This document shows positions 1 to 9,925 of a stretch of DNA of 30,000 nucleotides, in pieces. How positions within the stretch are numbered: the first letter of the stretch is position 1; every line of letters begins with the position of its first letter. The notes beneath the pieces are model-generated. The model was given only the letters and a program-made list of their open reading frames with translations. It did not search any database and was not told the DNA's origin. The stretch is taken from NCBI GenBank assembly GCA_963575745.1, contig CAUYUJ010001345.1:42501-72500 (forward strand), read 5' to 3'. The position numbers and the translations under genes are program-made. Origin of the DNA: Prorocentrum cordatum. Taxonomy: Eukaryota > Sar > Dinophyceae > Prorocentrales > Prorocentraceae.

Positions 1-472
1 CAGCGCAACAGCTACGGCACCAGGCCAACGGCAACTTAGATCTAGTAGCAGCGGCCACTTCTTCCATAAATTCGTCCTCCAGCAACTCACGCAGCCTGAT
101 TAAATCCAACACCAGGCGCCTCTCAGCAGGCAGCTTCACAGCTCCTTCGCGATGTACTGTGTCATATAGTGAAGCACAATCCGTCACACATTGAATCGCA
201 CACAAACCTGGGTCAATATCATCGATGCTCATATGGGGATACAGTGTAAAGAATAGAAGCGTGCGTCACAATAGCTGCACCCAAAGCATCCACTGCACTC
301 ATGGTCTCGGCAGCAAAAGTGCTGCGAAATACTCACCTGATGGTAGCGGACCTCCAGTCCACCAACGCAGCCTTCCCCTCGCGGTTCTCGAGGATCTTCT
401 TCTCGGTCACGAATGCCAAGAAACCTGCTTGACTCTTAGCCTTTATCTCTTCGGGGCCTCCGATGCGAAAAC
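1..472 (-). pseudogene. Copia RNase H domain, truncated by window edge
   Basis: After a frame change near 445-475 the minus strand reads IGGPEEIKAKSQAGFLAFVTEKKILENREGKAALVDWRSATIR, then a TGA at 333-335, then VFRSTFAAETMSAVDALGAA. The RSTxAAE motif carries a catalytic Glu of RNase H, and WRS before it is typical. Near 232 the frame shifts again to DDIDPGLCAIQCVTDCASLYDTVHREG, where the Asp of VTD is the next catalytic carboxylate, then LPAERRLVLDLIRLRELLEDE. The product runs off the edge at PLAWCRSCCA. None of these pieces is long enough to stand as its own open frame. Confidence 0.8.
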
Positions 473-1268
473 TGTCTTGCATCGACGCCTGCGCCCCCAG
501 GCTGCGCCGGATACTTTATCATCGGGCTCGCCCACGTTGGCCCGCGCAGCATCGTGAAATACAAGAACGCGCAGCTCGCCATCCAACTTCGGAACCGTGA
601 TGGCGGTCTCCTTGTTGCGCTTGGCCTCTGCCACTATGCGATTCGTCTCTGACAGGTCGGCTACGGTCGGTGAGTTCTGCACTCGCTGTGCCGCTGAAAC
701 TCCTGCTGCTAGGTCAGATCGGGTCTGAGTAGCAAGCCATCCCAAGCTTCCGATCAAACTCCGGTTCTCGGCGGTCTCGATCTCCGTGGCTGGGCGTCCG
801 AGATCTCTCTCGCGCTCCTTGGTCAACTCGTGCGGCCCCAACCTCTCGGCGAGCGCTGCCTGAGACGAGACATGCGCATAGCTCCATCTGACCGTCGAAC
901 AACGCCCTTAGCACAGAAAGTGAAGTCGAGTTCTTGCCAACCTCCGAATGGAAACAGACTCTCGATGATCTGCTGGCCGGGCTTGGTGCTGGCTGCAATC
1001 GGCAAATCATCCACATGCACTCAAACAGTGGCTTGCAAGGTCCCGTATGATCCATGTCCCACGAGCAAAGCCGGGCCCACCAGACTCAACCAAATTGAAC
1101 TTCTGGTTCTGGCTGCTCACAAGCTTGACCTTCAGTAGAGCGTTCTCGAGCGTAGCCCGCCACTGCCTTGGAGCGGTGGCCAAACCGAAAACCCCCTTTG
1201 ACAAGTCGTAGAACCTGTTCTGGTTGAAGTCCTGATAAGCCTTGCGGTGGCTGCTCCATGAACAAGGG
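443..1268 (-). pseudogene. Copia reverse transcriptase C-terminal half and start of RNase H
   Basis: Homology is spread over three frames. PLFMEQPPQGL leads into KGVFGLATAPRQWRATLENAL (1204 down), then after a frame change GVHVDDLPIAAS (about 1023 down), where HVDD stands for the YVDD catalytic box. After another change, ENRSLIGSLGWLATQTRSDLAAGVSAAQR (about 770 down) is the strongly conserved copia connection region. LRVLVFHDAARANVGEPDD (about 580-520) matches the start of the RNase H domain, where an Asp after FH is expected. The frameshifts near 1204, 1015 and 850 make an active product impossible. Confidence 0.85.
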
Positions 1269-2435
1269 CTAGTCTCCCGGCTGCTCTTCTCCTTGCATCA
1301 AGGCGGACATGATGTCTGCGCACACTGGATCCCACTCATATCTAGCTGCCGCCATGAAGAACAATAGAGAATTGGTCCTCGTTACAGTAGGCGCATCCGT
1401 TCGAAGAGCTCCGGTCTGTAGATCCGGGTCTCGATGTCCTTCCGCACAGAATCTGGCCTTGGCCTTCACCGGCGCTGGGTCGGCCTCTGTGCGGATGGTG
1501 ACGTTCTTGTCCCGGAACACGAACCTGCATGGCAATAATCGGTTGCTGTCGTTATCCTGTCGTGCTCGTTGAGACTCCTCCAGAGATAAAGCCTTCACTG
1601 AGCCGTGCTTCTTCCACTCCTCCCAGTGCTCCGCGATGGCCTTCTGGTAGTGCGATTTGTGCTCCTCAGGGATGTCCTCCCAGGCGATCTCCTTATCTTG
1701 CAGTTTCTTCCTGAGTCTCTCACTCTGGGCTCGAGCTCCACGAAGCATGACGGCAAAACTCGACTTGGTGGGGGTACCCTCATCACTGTCTTGTGCGATA
1801 CTGACGTAGTATGGTTGCCCAGCTTGTCTCGCGGCTTGCCGTGTAGTGTTCTGTCGTGCAGCCTCGTCTTGCTGATGACTTCCTCGAATACATAGAGGTA
1901 CATCGTCGAGCGGGCTGTAGACGGCTCGACGTCGCTGGAATTCCTCGCTGTTCCAGTCTCCGTAGTTCGGCTCAGGGCGATCCTGAACTTGTCCAGATGG
2001 CGGCGGTGGAACCGATGCAGATGAATCCGCAACGGCGTCTGGCTGTTCTTGTGGGAGCTCATCAGCAAGTGAGGGCTCAACATCATCTCGAACTCCTGAC
2101 GCGCCCTCGGCAGGCATCCCTGCGGGTTCCGCCTCCATCTCGACAACTCCTTCTTCAGGTGGTGGTTCTTCTCCTTTTAAGTTTTCGTGTTTCATATCGG
2201 CGCTGGCGCCGGTATCGCAATGTAGTCGCTGAGGCTGATTTATAGTTTCTTCATGTTGATCGTCGATACCTGGCCACCAGACTTCTTCAGTAATCACTGG
2301 GCGCACGTGTTCGGGAGCTACTAACTTCGTGAAGCCACTACGTGATATCCAGCAGTTCTGAATCTGCTTCCCCGCGATCACAGCTGGTCCCAGCCATTTG
2401 CCCTTCTTGATCGAGCCCTTCTTGAGCTGGCGGTA
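1269..2435 (-). pseudogene. Copia integrase C-terminus, linker and reverse transcriptase N-terminal half
   Basis: The frame is continuous with integrase through the TAG at 2436-2438. It starts with KWLGPAVIAGKQIQNCWISRSGFTKLVAPEHVRP, the conserved C-terminal part of copia integrases. A ~110-residue acidic, Pro/Glu-rich linker follows. From about 1640 down it shows the RVT_2 family: RLLPCRFVFRDKN, KAKARFCAEGHRDPD, DAPTVTRTNSLLFFMAAA, and CADIMSALMQGEE. The Asp of ADIMSA is the first catalytic carboxylate of the palm. The frame ends at a TAG (1269-1271), while the same frame continues PLFMEQPPQGLSGLQPEQVLRLVKG beyond it, so the stop is secondary. Confidence 0.85.
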
Positions 2436-3956
2436 CTAGAAGCAGAGATCTCCATGCTCGATTGGACGTGGGCGCACCCGGGCGCGCCCCAGTAGCGCCT
2501 CACGTCGCGCGCTGTCGTTCTGCATCTCCATGAAGGCCTTGCGAGCTGCAGTCCTCATCTTGAGCTGTCTCTCCATAGGCTGTAGTTCTGCTCCTTCATG
2601 GGCCGCGCCACGGTGAGCCCCGCCCACTAGATCTGCTGGCGGTCGCGCGCTCTTACCGAACACCAACTGCTCTGGACTAAATCCGCATTGACGGCGTTGT
2701 GCGTTCTTGGCTCCAGTGACGACGGAAACGATGACGCGCATGTCGGACTCTCCAGATGCCGCGGTGTCTGAGATGGCCCTTTCGACCAATTCCTTCCACC
2801 ATGCTCCTTGACGCTTAGCGCGCCCAGGCTGCCACGCGGCTTGTCCTGCTACCGGAACGACGGCGCAATGAAATCGATCGAGCATCTCATGACAGACCGA
2901 ACCAAAACCACGTTCCAAATCGACCGCTGCACTTGCTGGCGGCCCTGCCCAGCTGGTCCATATTTGCACAAAAACCCTAGCCGACGCGTCTGAATGGTGA
3001 CTCTCGATCATACTCACGACGTGAAACGTAGCACCCACATCCACTACCGATAAGAAATCCCAAGCCTTGCCATCGATGTCCTTGATTGTGAAACAGTCCA
3101 GCCCATTCTGCTCGTTGAAATCTGCTGCGTGCGACAACCTGGCGGGCCTCGCAATCTTCTCCCCCGCCTTACTCACGCAGGAAACACAACGCAGTGACAT
3201 CGCTGCCTTCACAACCTCCGGTCGACATCCTGAGAGTCTCAATGATATTGCAAGGTCTTCGTTGCTGGGATGCCCTAAATTCTCGTGTTGCTGACGTAGC
3301 GCGGCCAGGTCCTCACTAGAACAATCTGAACTTCCAGGTCCGAACTGGATGGCCTCAGCTCCAATGTCGCCCGCGACAGGTTCGGGCTTGTACCGCATCT
3401 GGATCTTCAGCTTGGCTGCGCGGTCCAACTTCGGCTTGATCAAATATGGGGCGATGTCGGCCTTCTCAAGGTCCTGCAATATTATATCGGCCACGAGACC
3501 AATGACCCTTCGTCGTCCAACTGGATTCCAATCAGGTCCGTCTGGTAACTTCACTGGCAGCTCCGTGAAATCACCCACGTTGTTGCCGTAAAACCATTCG
3601 TCGGATTCTCCGCCCATGAGATCCATGAGGTCTCCTGTTGCGCGGACGTCGCACTCCGTCATGTAGATGCGGTTGCTGCGCCGGTAGGCCTGCAGAACGG
3701 CCTTCGCGAACACCTGGGTGCAGCGTGTCGCCTTGCGCGTATAATGAGTTCCACCCAGTTGGTGATGTTGGTGATCTCCGCCACATTGCTTCCCCAGCCT
3801 CTTGACATGCGCATCGTTGGAGACCAGGGGCTTCGTCGGCTTCCAGATCTTTCCATCAGACTTCGGATGCCGTAAATTAAACTGGCAGGTGTCGACTTTC
3901 ATCTCCTTCACTCTTGGATGCCCCCTCAGGCGCTTGACCTGCGGCTGCTTGAACAC
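2436..3956 (-). pseudogene. Copia integrase with pre-integrase zinc finger
   Basis: The frame has a long basic N-terminal linker. Near residues 225-260 is an H-H-C-C finger (HENLGHPSNEDL ... LRCVSCV) typical of gag_pre-integrase. The core follows: LDCFTIKD holds the first catalytic Asp and AVDLERGFG the second. The third position normally reads A-E-R within NGxAERxGG; here it reads GRAKRQGAWW, so the catalytic Glu is Lys (AAG at 2814-2816, one transition from GAG). FSPEQLVFGK is the conserved C-terminal core motif. The frame stops at a TAG (2436-2438) after EHGDLCF, but the same frame continues as YRQLKKGSIKKGKWLGPAVIAG, the normal integrase C-terminal SH3-like region. The enzyme would join cDNA to host DNA in an intact element. 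Confidence 0.85.
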
Positions 3957-3957
3957 T

Positions 3958-4514
3958 TCCGAGGCCCATGGGGTTCTCGAACAGCATGTCTCGCTTACTC
4001 TCCAGCTGCGTCATGCCGATCTCGTCCACGAAGTCCAGCAGTGGTCGGTCTCTGATACGCTTGCGACGTAGTTCCTGTTGTCTGGCCTCTCCTCGGCACA
4101 TGGCCCTCGCCAACTGCGCCCGCTGAGCGCAAGGACACTCCAGGGTCAGCAGCTTCGGCTCACGCGCGAATTAGATTCGTAGAACTCCATGTCGATCTTG
4201 CACTTCTCGCAGATTGTAGTTGTAGATATGATCGATCGGCTCGCATACCTCGAGGCCCCTCCGACAGAACTCCTCGGATATAACAGCTTCTCCTGCGAAG
4301 ATCTGCACGAGGTCGTAGCTCGCGTCGGTCTTGACGTCGAACGCGCCACAGAGCTCCTGGTCGCGAGCCTCGACTTCTAACAATAGCGGCTTCACCAGAA
4401 ACGCGCCCGCGAACATGGCCTTGATCATGTCCTTGTAGCGCTTGATCTGTCCGGGCTTCATCCCGCGCTTTACCCCGGCCACATTCGCACCTCCCCCTTC
4501 GGAATTCTCATCTC
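3958..4514 (-). pseudogene. Methyltransferase-like domain embedded in copia polyprotein
   Basis: One minus-strand frame runs through this segment, interrupted only by a TAA at 4171-4173. In order it shows DLVQIFAGEAVISEEFCRRG, CEPIDHIYNYNL, then after the stop KLLTLECPCAQRAQLARAM, and finally RDMLFENPMG. This order resembles SAM-dependent methyltransferase motifs: a glycine-containing FAG loop (motif I) followed by an acidic residue, a PC motif (IV) and an E-N motif (VI), as in C5-cytosine methyltransferases. The exact matches are weak: PPC is CPC and ENV is ENP. Cytosine methyltransferases captured by retrotransposons have been reported in dinoflagellates, but I cannot say that this is the same family. 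The segment lies between protease and integrase. A one-base frameshift at about 3958 joins it to the integrase frame (SEVFKQPQVKR). Confidence 0.5.
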
Positions 4515-6620
4515 TCAGTGCCGGTTCTCCTCCACGCCGACGTCTTCTGCCGCAATAGCCATGTCGCTCATTGACGAGGTCCTCCGCCTCATCGGTGGCC
4601 CGTCGCTCTCGGAGCCGCCCGAGGGAGGCGACCCCGCTGGCCTTGCGAGACGTTCTCTTCCGGAGCTCTGGCAGGCTAAGCAGGCGCCCCTGGTCGCTGA
4701 ATCATCCTTCGAGATCGCGAACTGCGGCGCCTCGCCCTTGATCTCCTCCTTCTTGACTGCTTTCGGAATCTGCCCCAACAGCAAGCACGCGATGTTGCCC
4801 TTGATCATCCCCTCGGTGACCTTGACGTTGCGCCTCTTGGCCAGCTGAATGAGCTCCGCCTTGCTTTGCTTGGCCAAACCTCGAAGCTCCGGATCCCGCA
4901 CTCGAGCTCCCCTTCGGCTCTGTCCGTTCTGGATCCGCTGTTCGTTGAGAATCGCTTGCATCTCCCGGCAGCCCACGCCTTGGCACTCCAACCCATTGTT
5001 CTCCATCTCTTCCTGCAGCTCCACCTTGACCATGGCCTCGAGCGGAAGTAGGCGGCGCGGCACTGGCGGCTCGAATCGACTCTCCATGATCTCTTCCTTG
5101 CCATGTCGACGACCGTTGTGAAAAATGATCGCCACTGCCGGGTGCCTGGTCATCGCGATCGCAGCGAACGCTGACTTGAACATCTGCTTCCATGGCACCA
5201 GCGCCGCCGTGTTGCAGTGCTTCTTGGCATCTACGTTGGAAACTGCCCACCTGTGAATCCGTGCCAGCACGCTGAGAAGCATCTGAACATGGACGAAATT
5301 GCTGATCGCCTGAGACTGCTTGAACCGATCTTGGCTGCATACGGGAGGCCCCATCGTCGCCCAAACGCTTGGTTGTTTCAAATCGTACCCGTCTTGTTTG
5401 CCTTGTTTGCTGCTGATCTGGTTTCCGTTCGGGCTCTCCTGGGGCACGTTGAATTCTCGCTCGGAGTGACTCGGATCGCCCCCGTAGGCGTTGAAGCTTA
5501 GCTCGCGCTGTTTTGGGTCGCTCTCGAACTGGTTGAAGTTTATCTCGCTGCGACCCGGGTCGCTCTCGAACTTGTTGAAGTCTATCTTGCTCGGGGCCCC
5601 CTGTGGCCCCATGGGATGCCTGCTCGAAATATCTCGAGCGCGTCCTGGGGAGGCCCCCAAAGCGCTATGTTGATCAGGGTGGGCCCGGCACTTCTCGATT
5701 TCTTTCCACCGGAGCTGCGATGGCGGAAGGAACCTGCTCTCTGTCTGGCTCGGGCTCGCGTCTGGAGCCATTGTGACAGCGCGGGCCGCGTCGAACTGCG
5801 ACGCGTCGAAACTCGGACGTCCGATCTTCTTGGCCCGGCCGAGCCTGAGGCTGGCGACCCCCAGCTTCCGGAATGTCATCGCACTCTCGCCGGCCCCCAC
5901 CTCGCGGCCACGAATAGCGCCCAGCTGACCAAGAGCCTGTTGGGACAGCAACGCTGGGACTAAACGCGGCACGATGGAAATCCTCAGTGTGAAATGGCGC
6001 CCCTGCACCGCAAGTGGCATCAACGCTCCAATCGTGCTCGTAGTTGGTTTACCCGCTCTGAATATGAAAACCCCTCGGCCGTCAAACACAATCTGCTCGA
6101 GGCCCTGCTTGGCGAGCCTCTTCTTCATGTCATCGTGCCAAACTTGGCCTCCGACCGTCTTGGCGCAGCACGAATCCGGCAGCACCTTGCCGCCGCACTG
6201 CTGAAGCAGCTCCTCCTTCGTAGCCATTATCACGTTCACCGCATCCGTCATCATCGCTTCACTGATGAAGAGGGTCTGCTCGGCAATCTGCTGCTCCTTA
6301 TTCTGCCAATTCGTGTAGTTCGCCCAATGCTGGTCGGGGCCGTTATCCTCTTCCTGGCGGTCGTCGACTGTCGTTATGCGTGCCCTCTTCGGCGGCCCAG
6401 GGCATCCAGGATCTCCTTCCCAATGTCCAACCCGCTGGCATACTGCACAGTGCGTTCTCGCCTTCAGCTTCTTGATGCGGTCTGAGCCCCCCTTGCCTCC
6501 AGCGCTCGCCGAATGGGTGCCCTTACTGCCGCCACTCTTACCTCCAGCCGGCCGATCTCTATGGTGAAATCCTCTGGCCTGCTTGGCGTCTTTCTGCCGA
6601 TCCTTAGCCCTGGCTAACAT
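4515..6620 (-). pseudogene. Copia nucleocapsid knuckle, protease and SAP-like segment
   Basis: This 701-residue frame has the same phase as gag. Residues ~58-73 form a CX2CX4HX6C knuckle (CAVCQRVGHWEGDPGC) for RNA binding. Residues ~146-160 (LPDSCCAKTVGG) occupy the place of the aspartic protease motif D-S/T-G; here the Gly codon is TGC, giving D-S-C at 6168-6176. The downstream ALMPLAVQGRHFTLRISIVP and LLSQQALGQLGA fit the rest of a retropepsin fold. Three tandem-like peptides (IDFNKFESDP, INFNQFESDP, LSFNAYGGDP) follow near residues 345-390. Residues ~580-619 (LRGLAKQSKAELIQLAKRRN...KGNIACLLLGQI) resemble an SAP DNA-binding motif. The frame ends at a TGA, and homology resumes one frame over (LRDENSEGGGANVAGVKRGMKP), which marks a frameshift. 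Confidence 0.75.
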
Positions 6621-6698
6621 CTTCTCCTGCTCCTACACTTCAGCTTCCGCTTCGTTCTCTTCCTCGAGCAACTCCTCTGGCAGGTCATCGCCCTCCAC

Positions 6699-7418
6699 TT
6701 ATGCCTCGAACGTATCGGAATTATCATCCTCATCGTCGTTTTCCGTCATGTGAGCTCCCCGACGTCTCTGTTTAACTCCAACTTTGCCTGTGGCAAGCGA
6801 TACTGGCGCGGGCCTCCGGGAGTTGAACTTATCGTGTGCTCGAGCGTCCTTCACGTTTAGCAGCGTCTGCTTCTGCAAAGGCTTGAGCTCATACTTATTC
6901 CGGTGAGCGTTGTGCACTCCAGCTTCTCTATCTGGCGGGAGACCCAACCACAACATGAGCAACCAGGCCAGCGCCTGATCTGAGAACTCAATCTGGAGCG
7001 TCTTCAGCCTCAAGACCAGCGAATCGAAGCGGTTGATGTAGTTGCGAGCCTCCTCGCCGCTCTCGCGGCGCATCTTGGCCATCACCTTCCCATCATCAAA
7101 CTTATCCGCCAGGAAATTTAACAACAACACGTGGACCCATTCTGCACTCTGTAACCCCAGCGGGTGGAGGTCCTCCGCATGTACCGATGCATCACCCTGT
7201 AACTCTGCATACAGCTCCACGGCCTGCTTCTCTTGGGGCAGGCGTGTGCGGATTCTGAACGCTGCAACTCTCTGGCGGTAATCCTTCATCGTCATCAGCT
7301 TGGGGTCGAAAGATGGCGCTTTTATAAACGGCCCACCTCCATTCTGCGCAGCAGCGGGGTCTCTCTCTTCCCCAGCGTCTCTGGGTTCATTCTCCGCCTG
7401 CTCCCGCTTGGGGGCCAT
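6699..7418 (-). pseudogene. gag: Copia gag (capsid-like) region
   Basis: A 239-residue frame begins at an ATG 135 bases after the PBS. The N-terminus is charged and low in complexity (about residues 1-28). Next comes a helical stretch with the look of a UBN2/gag domain: FDPKLMTMKDYRQRVAAFR, then WVHVLLLNFLADKFDD, then ARNYINRFDSLVLRLKTL and ALAWLLMLWLGLP. The C-terminus is acidic. The frame closes with TAA at 6699-6701, but the same frame continues acidic (VEGDDLPEELLEEENEAEAEV) to a TAG at 6633-6635 and then into the next segment. These two stops are therefore probably mutations inside one gag-pol frame, not a real gag terminator; a programmed readthrough would need only one. Capsid function is known for the family, and assignment here rests on position and motif shape. 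Confidence 0.75.
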
Positions 7419-7552
7419 AGCTTAGAAATACAGCTGACAGGCAATCTCTCGAAATGTTTCTCTGCTGACAGGAAATCAGTCGAAATACACCTCTGCTTAC
7501 AGTCAATCTGTCGAAGCGGGCAATCCACTGTGGTCGTCCGTGGCTCGACCTG

Positions 7553-7563
7553 CTCCGCTACCA
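7553..7563 (-). promoter_or_regulatory. Putative primer binding site for initiator tRNA-Met
   Basis: The minus strand reads TGGTAGCGGAG here. Many copia elements prime on the 3' end of initiator tRNA-Met, whose PBS in animals reads TGGTAGCAGAG; this copy differs at one base. It lies 135 bases upstream of the gag ATG. The preceding minus-strand bases end in CTTCACA, so a 5' LTR ending in CA would stop right at the PBS, with a one-base gap. I could not define the LTR's outer end; it should lie between about 7640 and the microsatellite at 7735. Confidence 0.5.
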
Positions 7564-7734
7564 ATGTGAAGATGTGACTTCTGATATCTGCCAAGATGGG
7601 CGCGCGATGTTTTCCGTGTGTCGCCTGAAGCTCAAGGGCCCTGGGAGCAATCATGTTTAGGGAGCGATACGGATGAGACGAGGGGCAAACGCTGGGCAGT
7701 CCAGCACTCTCGCTTTCACACCCTCCTCCCTTCT
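7564..7734 (-). other. Possible 5' LTR remnant of the copia element
   Basis: The segment between the PBS and the microsatellite is where the 5' LTR should lie. On the minus strand its PBS-proximal edge ends in CTTCACA, which suits the CA terminus of an LTR. A TG start could be at about 7653 (TGATTGCTCC), giving a short LTR of about 90 bases, but this is a guess. The matching 3' LTR lies outside the window. Confidence 0.25.
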
Positions 7735-7806
7735 CCTTCCTCCTCCTCCTCCTTCCTCCTCCTTCCTCCTCCTCCTCCTCCTCCTCCTCCTCCTCCTCCT
7801 CCGCAG

Positions 7807-7853
<47 letters not shown>

Positions 7854-7854
7854 G

Positions 7855-7895
<41 letters not shown>

Positions 7896-8136
7896 GCATC
7901 ATCATCCTCATCATCATCATCATCAGCAGCATCATCCTCATTCTCATCCTAATCCTCATCCGCATCATCACCATCACCATCAGCATCAGCATCATCATAA
8001 TCAGAATCATCATCAGCAGCATCAACATCATCATAATAATAAGATTCAGCATCAGCATCGTCATCATAAGGAGCAGCATCAACATCATCATCATCATCAT
8101 CAGCAACACCATCATCATCAGCATCATCAGCAACAC

Positions 8137-8168
<32 letters not shown>

Positions 8169-8295
8169 ACGACATCATCATCATCAGCAGCATCAGCATC
8201 AGCATCAGCATCAGCAGCAGCATCCTCATCAGCATCATCAGCATCATCATAATCATCAGCATCATCATCACCATCATCATCAGCAGCATCATCCA

Positions 8296-8343
<48 letters not shown>

Positions 8344-8927
8344 CAGCATGAGCATCATCATAATCAGCAGCACTTGCATCATCAACATCGTCATCATCAT
8401 CATCATCAGCAGCATCATCATCAGCATCATCATCATCATCAACAGCATCATTATGAGCATCATCAGCACCATCATCATCATCATCAGCATCAACATAATG
8501 ATCAGCATCATCATCGTCATCAGCAGCAGCATCATCATCATCCTCATCCTCATCCTCATCATCACCATCACCATCAGCATCATCATCATAATCAGTATCA
8601 TCATCATCTTCATCTTCATCATCATCATCATCATCAGCAGCATCATCATCATCATCATCAGCATCAGCATCAGCATCATAATAATAAGCATCAGCATCAT
8701 CATCAGCAGCAGCATCATCGTCATCAGCAGCAGCATCAACATCATCATCAGCAGCATTATCTTCATCAGCATCATCATCATCACCATCAACATCATCATC
8801 CGCAGCAGCATCATCATCATCAACCGCATCATCATCGTCCTCACTCTCATGTTCATTATCATCCTCATCCTCATCCTCATCCTCCCCCTCCTCCTCCTCC
8901 TCCTCCTCTTCCTCCTCCTCCGTCATT
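7735..8927 (+). repeat. Compound microsatellite (TCC)n-(CAT/CAG)n-(TCC)n
   Basis: A (TCC)n tract (7735-7804) passes into about 1.08 kb of CAT triplets with frequent CAG and occasional CCT, CAC, CGT and AAT variants (7805-8880), then back to (TCC)n (8881-8927). Triplet phase is kept over the whole central tract: one plus-strand frame stays His/Gln-rich from end to end. Variation is therefore almost all by substitution, with few or no out-of-phase indels. The long open frames on both strands (His/Gln, Ile/Ser, Asp/Ala, Met/Leu) are by-products of the triplet and not evidence of a gene. Confidence 0.97.
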
Positions 8928-8929
8928 GC

Positions 8930-9648
8930 GCATCGACAACAGGCGTTCTCTCAGCAAACGAACGGGGTTCTAGAGGAATGCCCCTTGTGCCAGGCTGGGT
9001 CTAGTCCCGAGCTCTCGACTCCATCGCGGGCTGCTGTAGCAGGGGCGTCTGCCGACAGGTCACGGCCGAGGGCTTCTGTCCCAACCAAAACCGTAGGCCA
9101 GAGGGAACGGAATAATTGTTTAAATGGTTCACGCCAGAACAGCAATCCTTCATAATAGCATTGGCTGCGTCGATGCAACGATGAAGCGTCTGCGCCAACG
9201 CCCCGCCACTCTAGGCGAGCGAGGGCGACGTCATCTTGGTCGCCGCCTCCCAAAAACGTTCCATCGAAGGGGGCTCCCAGAGATTTTCCGTCTGAGGGTG
9301 CTTCGCGTTCCTCTCTGCCGCGCACGCAGCGTGGAGATTTCCTGTCGAACGGCTGCGCCGCGCCTTAGAAAAAAGACAGGAGGAGGGGAGGAGAGAGGTT
9401 CACGCAACGCTGCGTTGTGACTTTTGATATCTTGCGCACAGCACGGCAGCATTCGATGACAAGCCCATGGCAAGTTCGAACACAGCGTGGTGCAACACGA
9501 CATGACCACACGGGACTTAAGCATAGGTGTGTGGGGCAACTCGGTGGCGTAAATCTCACGCCGCGGGCCCCCGGAACTCTTGGCCCAATCCCTGGGGCCA
9601 GGACCCGCAGACGGCCCCTGGAGGCTGAAATGCACCCCCATCCATCCC
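8930..9648. other. Unassigned DNA
   Basis: No family was recognised on either strand. Short overlapping frames exist in both directions, for example 8951-9325 minus, but none shows a conserved motif or a clear codon bias. A purine-rich patch lies at 9368-9400. Confidence 0.4.
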
Positions 9649-9676
9649 AAACACACATAACACACACACACACACT
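9649..9676 (+). repeat. (CA)n microsatellite
   Basis: About 28 bases of CA dinucleotides with one interruption (CATAAC). Confidence 0.9.
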
Positions 9677-9925
9677 ACAAGACACACTACGCGTTGTCCC
9701 CTGCAGCGCGTGCAGGCCCGGGCTAGTGGCGACAACAGGGGGTAAGTGGGGGGCCTTCGGCTCCTCCTCGCCAAGCTTGGACACCTTGTGGGTCAGCAGC
9801 TTCGTCAGCAAGGGCAGCTTCGAGGGGAACCTGGCGGACGGCGCGCAAAGGGAGGGGCAGGGGGGGATCATGGAGGGGGAGGAGAGGGGGGATGAGAGAA
9901 GGATAAGGAGGCCGAGAGGGTGTTT

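Larger units (their letters stand above)
1..7563 (-). mobile_element. Ty1/copia LTR retrotransposon, decayed, 3' end outside window
   Basis: Read on the minus strand, the domains follow the Pseudoviridae/copia order: gag, CCHC knuckle, protease, integrase, reverse transcriptase, RNase H. A tRNA-iMet-like primer binding site lies just upstream of gag. Integrase before reverse transcriptase separates it from Ty3/gypsy. Two extra segments sit between protease and integrase: an SAP-like helix pair and a methyltransferase-like domain. The reading frame is broken by in-frame stops at 6699-6701, 6633-6635, 4171-4173, 2436-2438, 1269-1271 and 333-335. Frame changes occur near 4500, 3958, 1204, 1015, 850, 445 and 235. 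RNase H runs off position 1, so the 3' LTR and target-site duplication cannot be seen. The copy is clearly non-functional but still nearly full length in domain content. Confidence 0.9.

Noticed and set aside
4515-6620. Plus-strand frames opposite the copia polyprotein (several of 60-160 residues)
   Set aside because: They are antisense shadows of recognised minus-strand domains and carry no motifs.
7949-8926. Asp/Ala-rich minus-strand frame of 325 residues
   Set aside because: Reverse strand of the same triplet array.
7618-8973. 451-residue His/Gln-rich open frame
   Set aside because: It is the CAT/CAG microsatellite read in one phase; all phases on both strands are open. No codon bias or non-repeat domain supports a gene.
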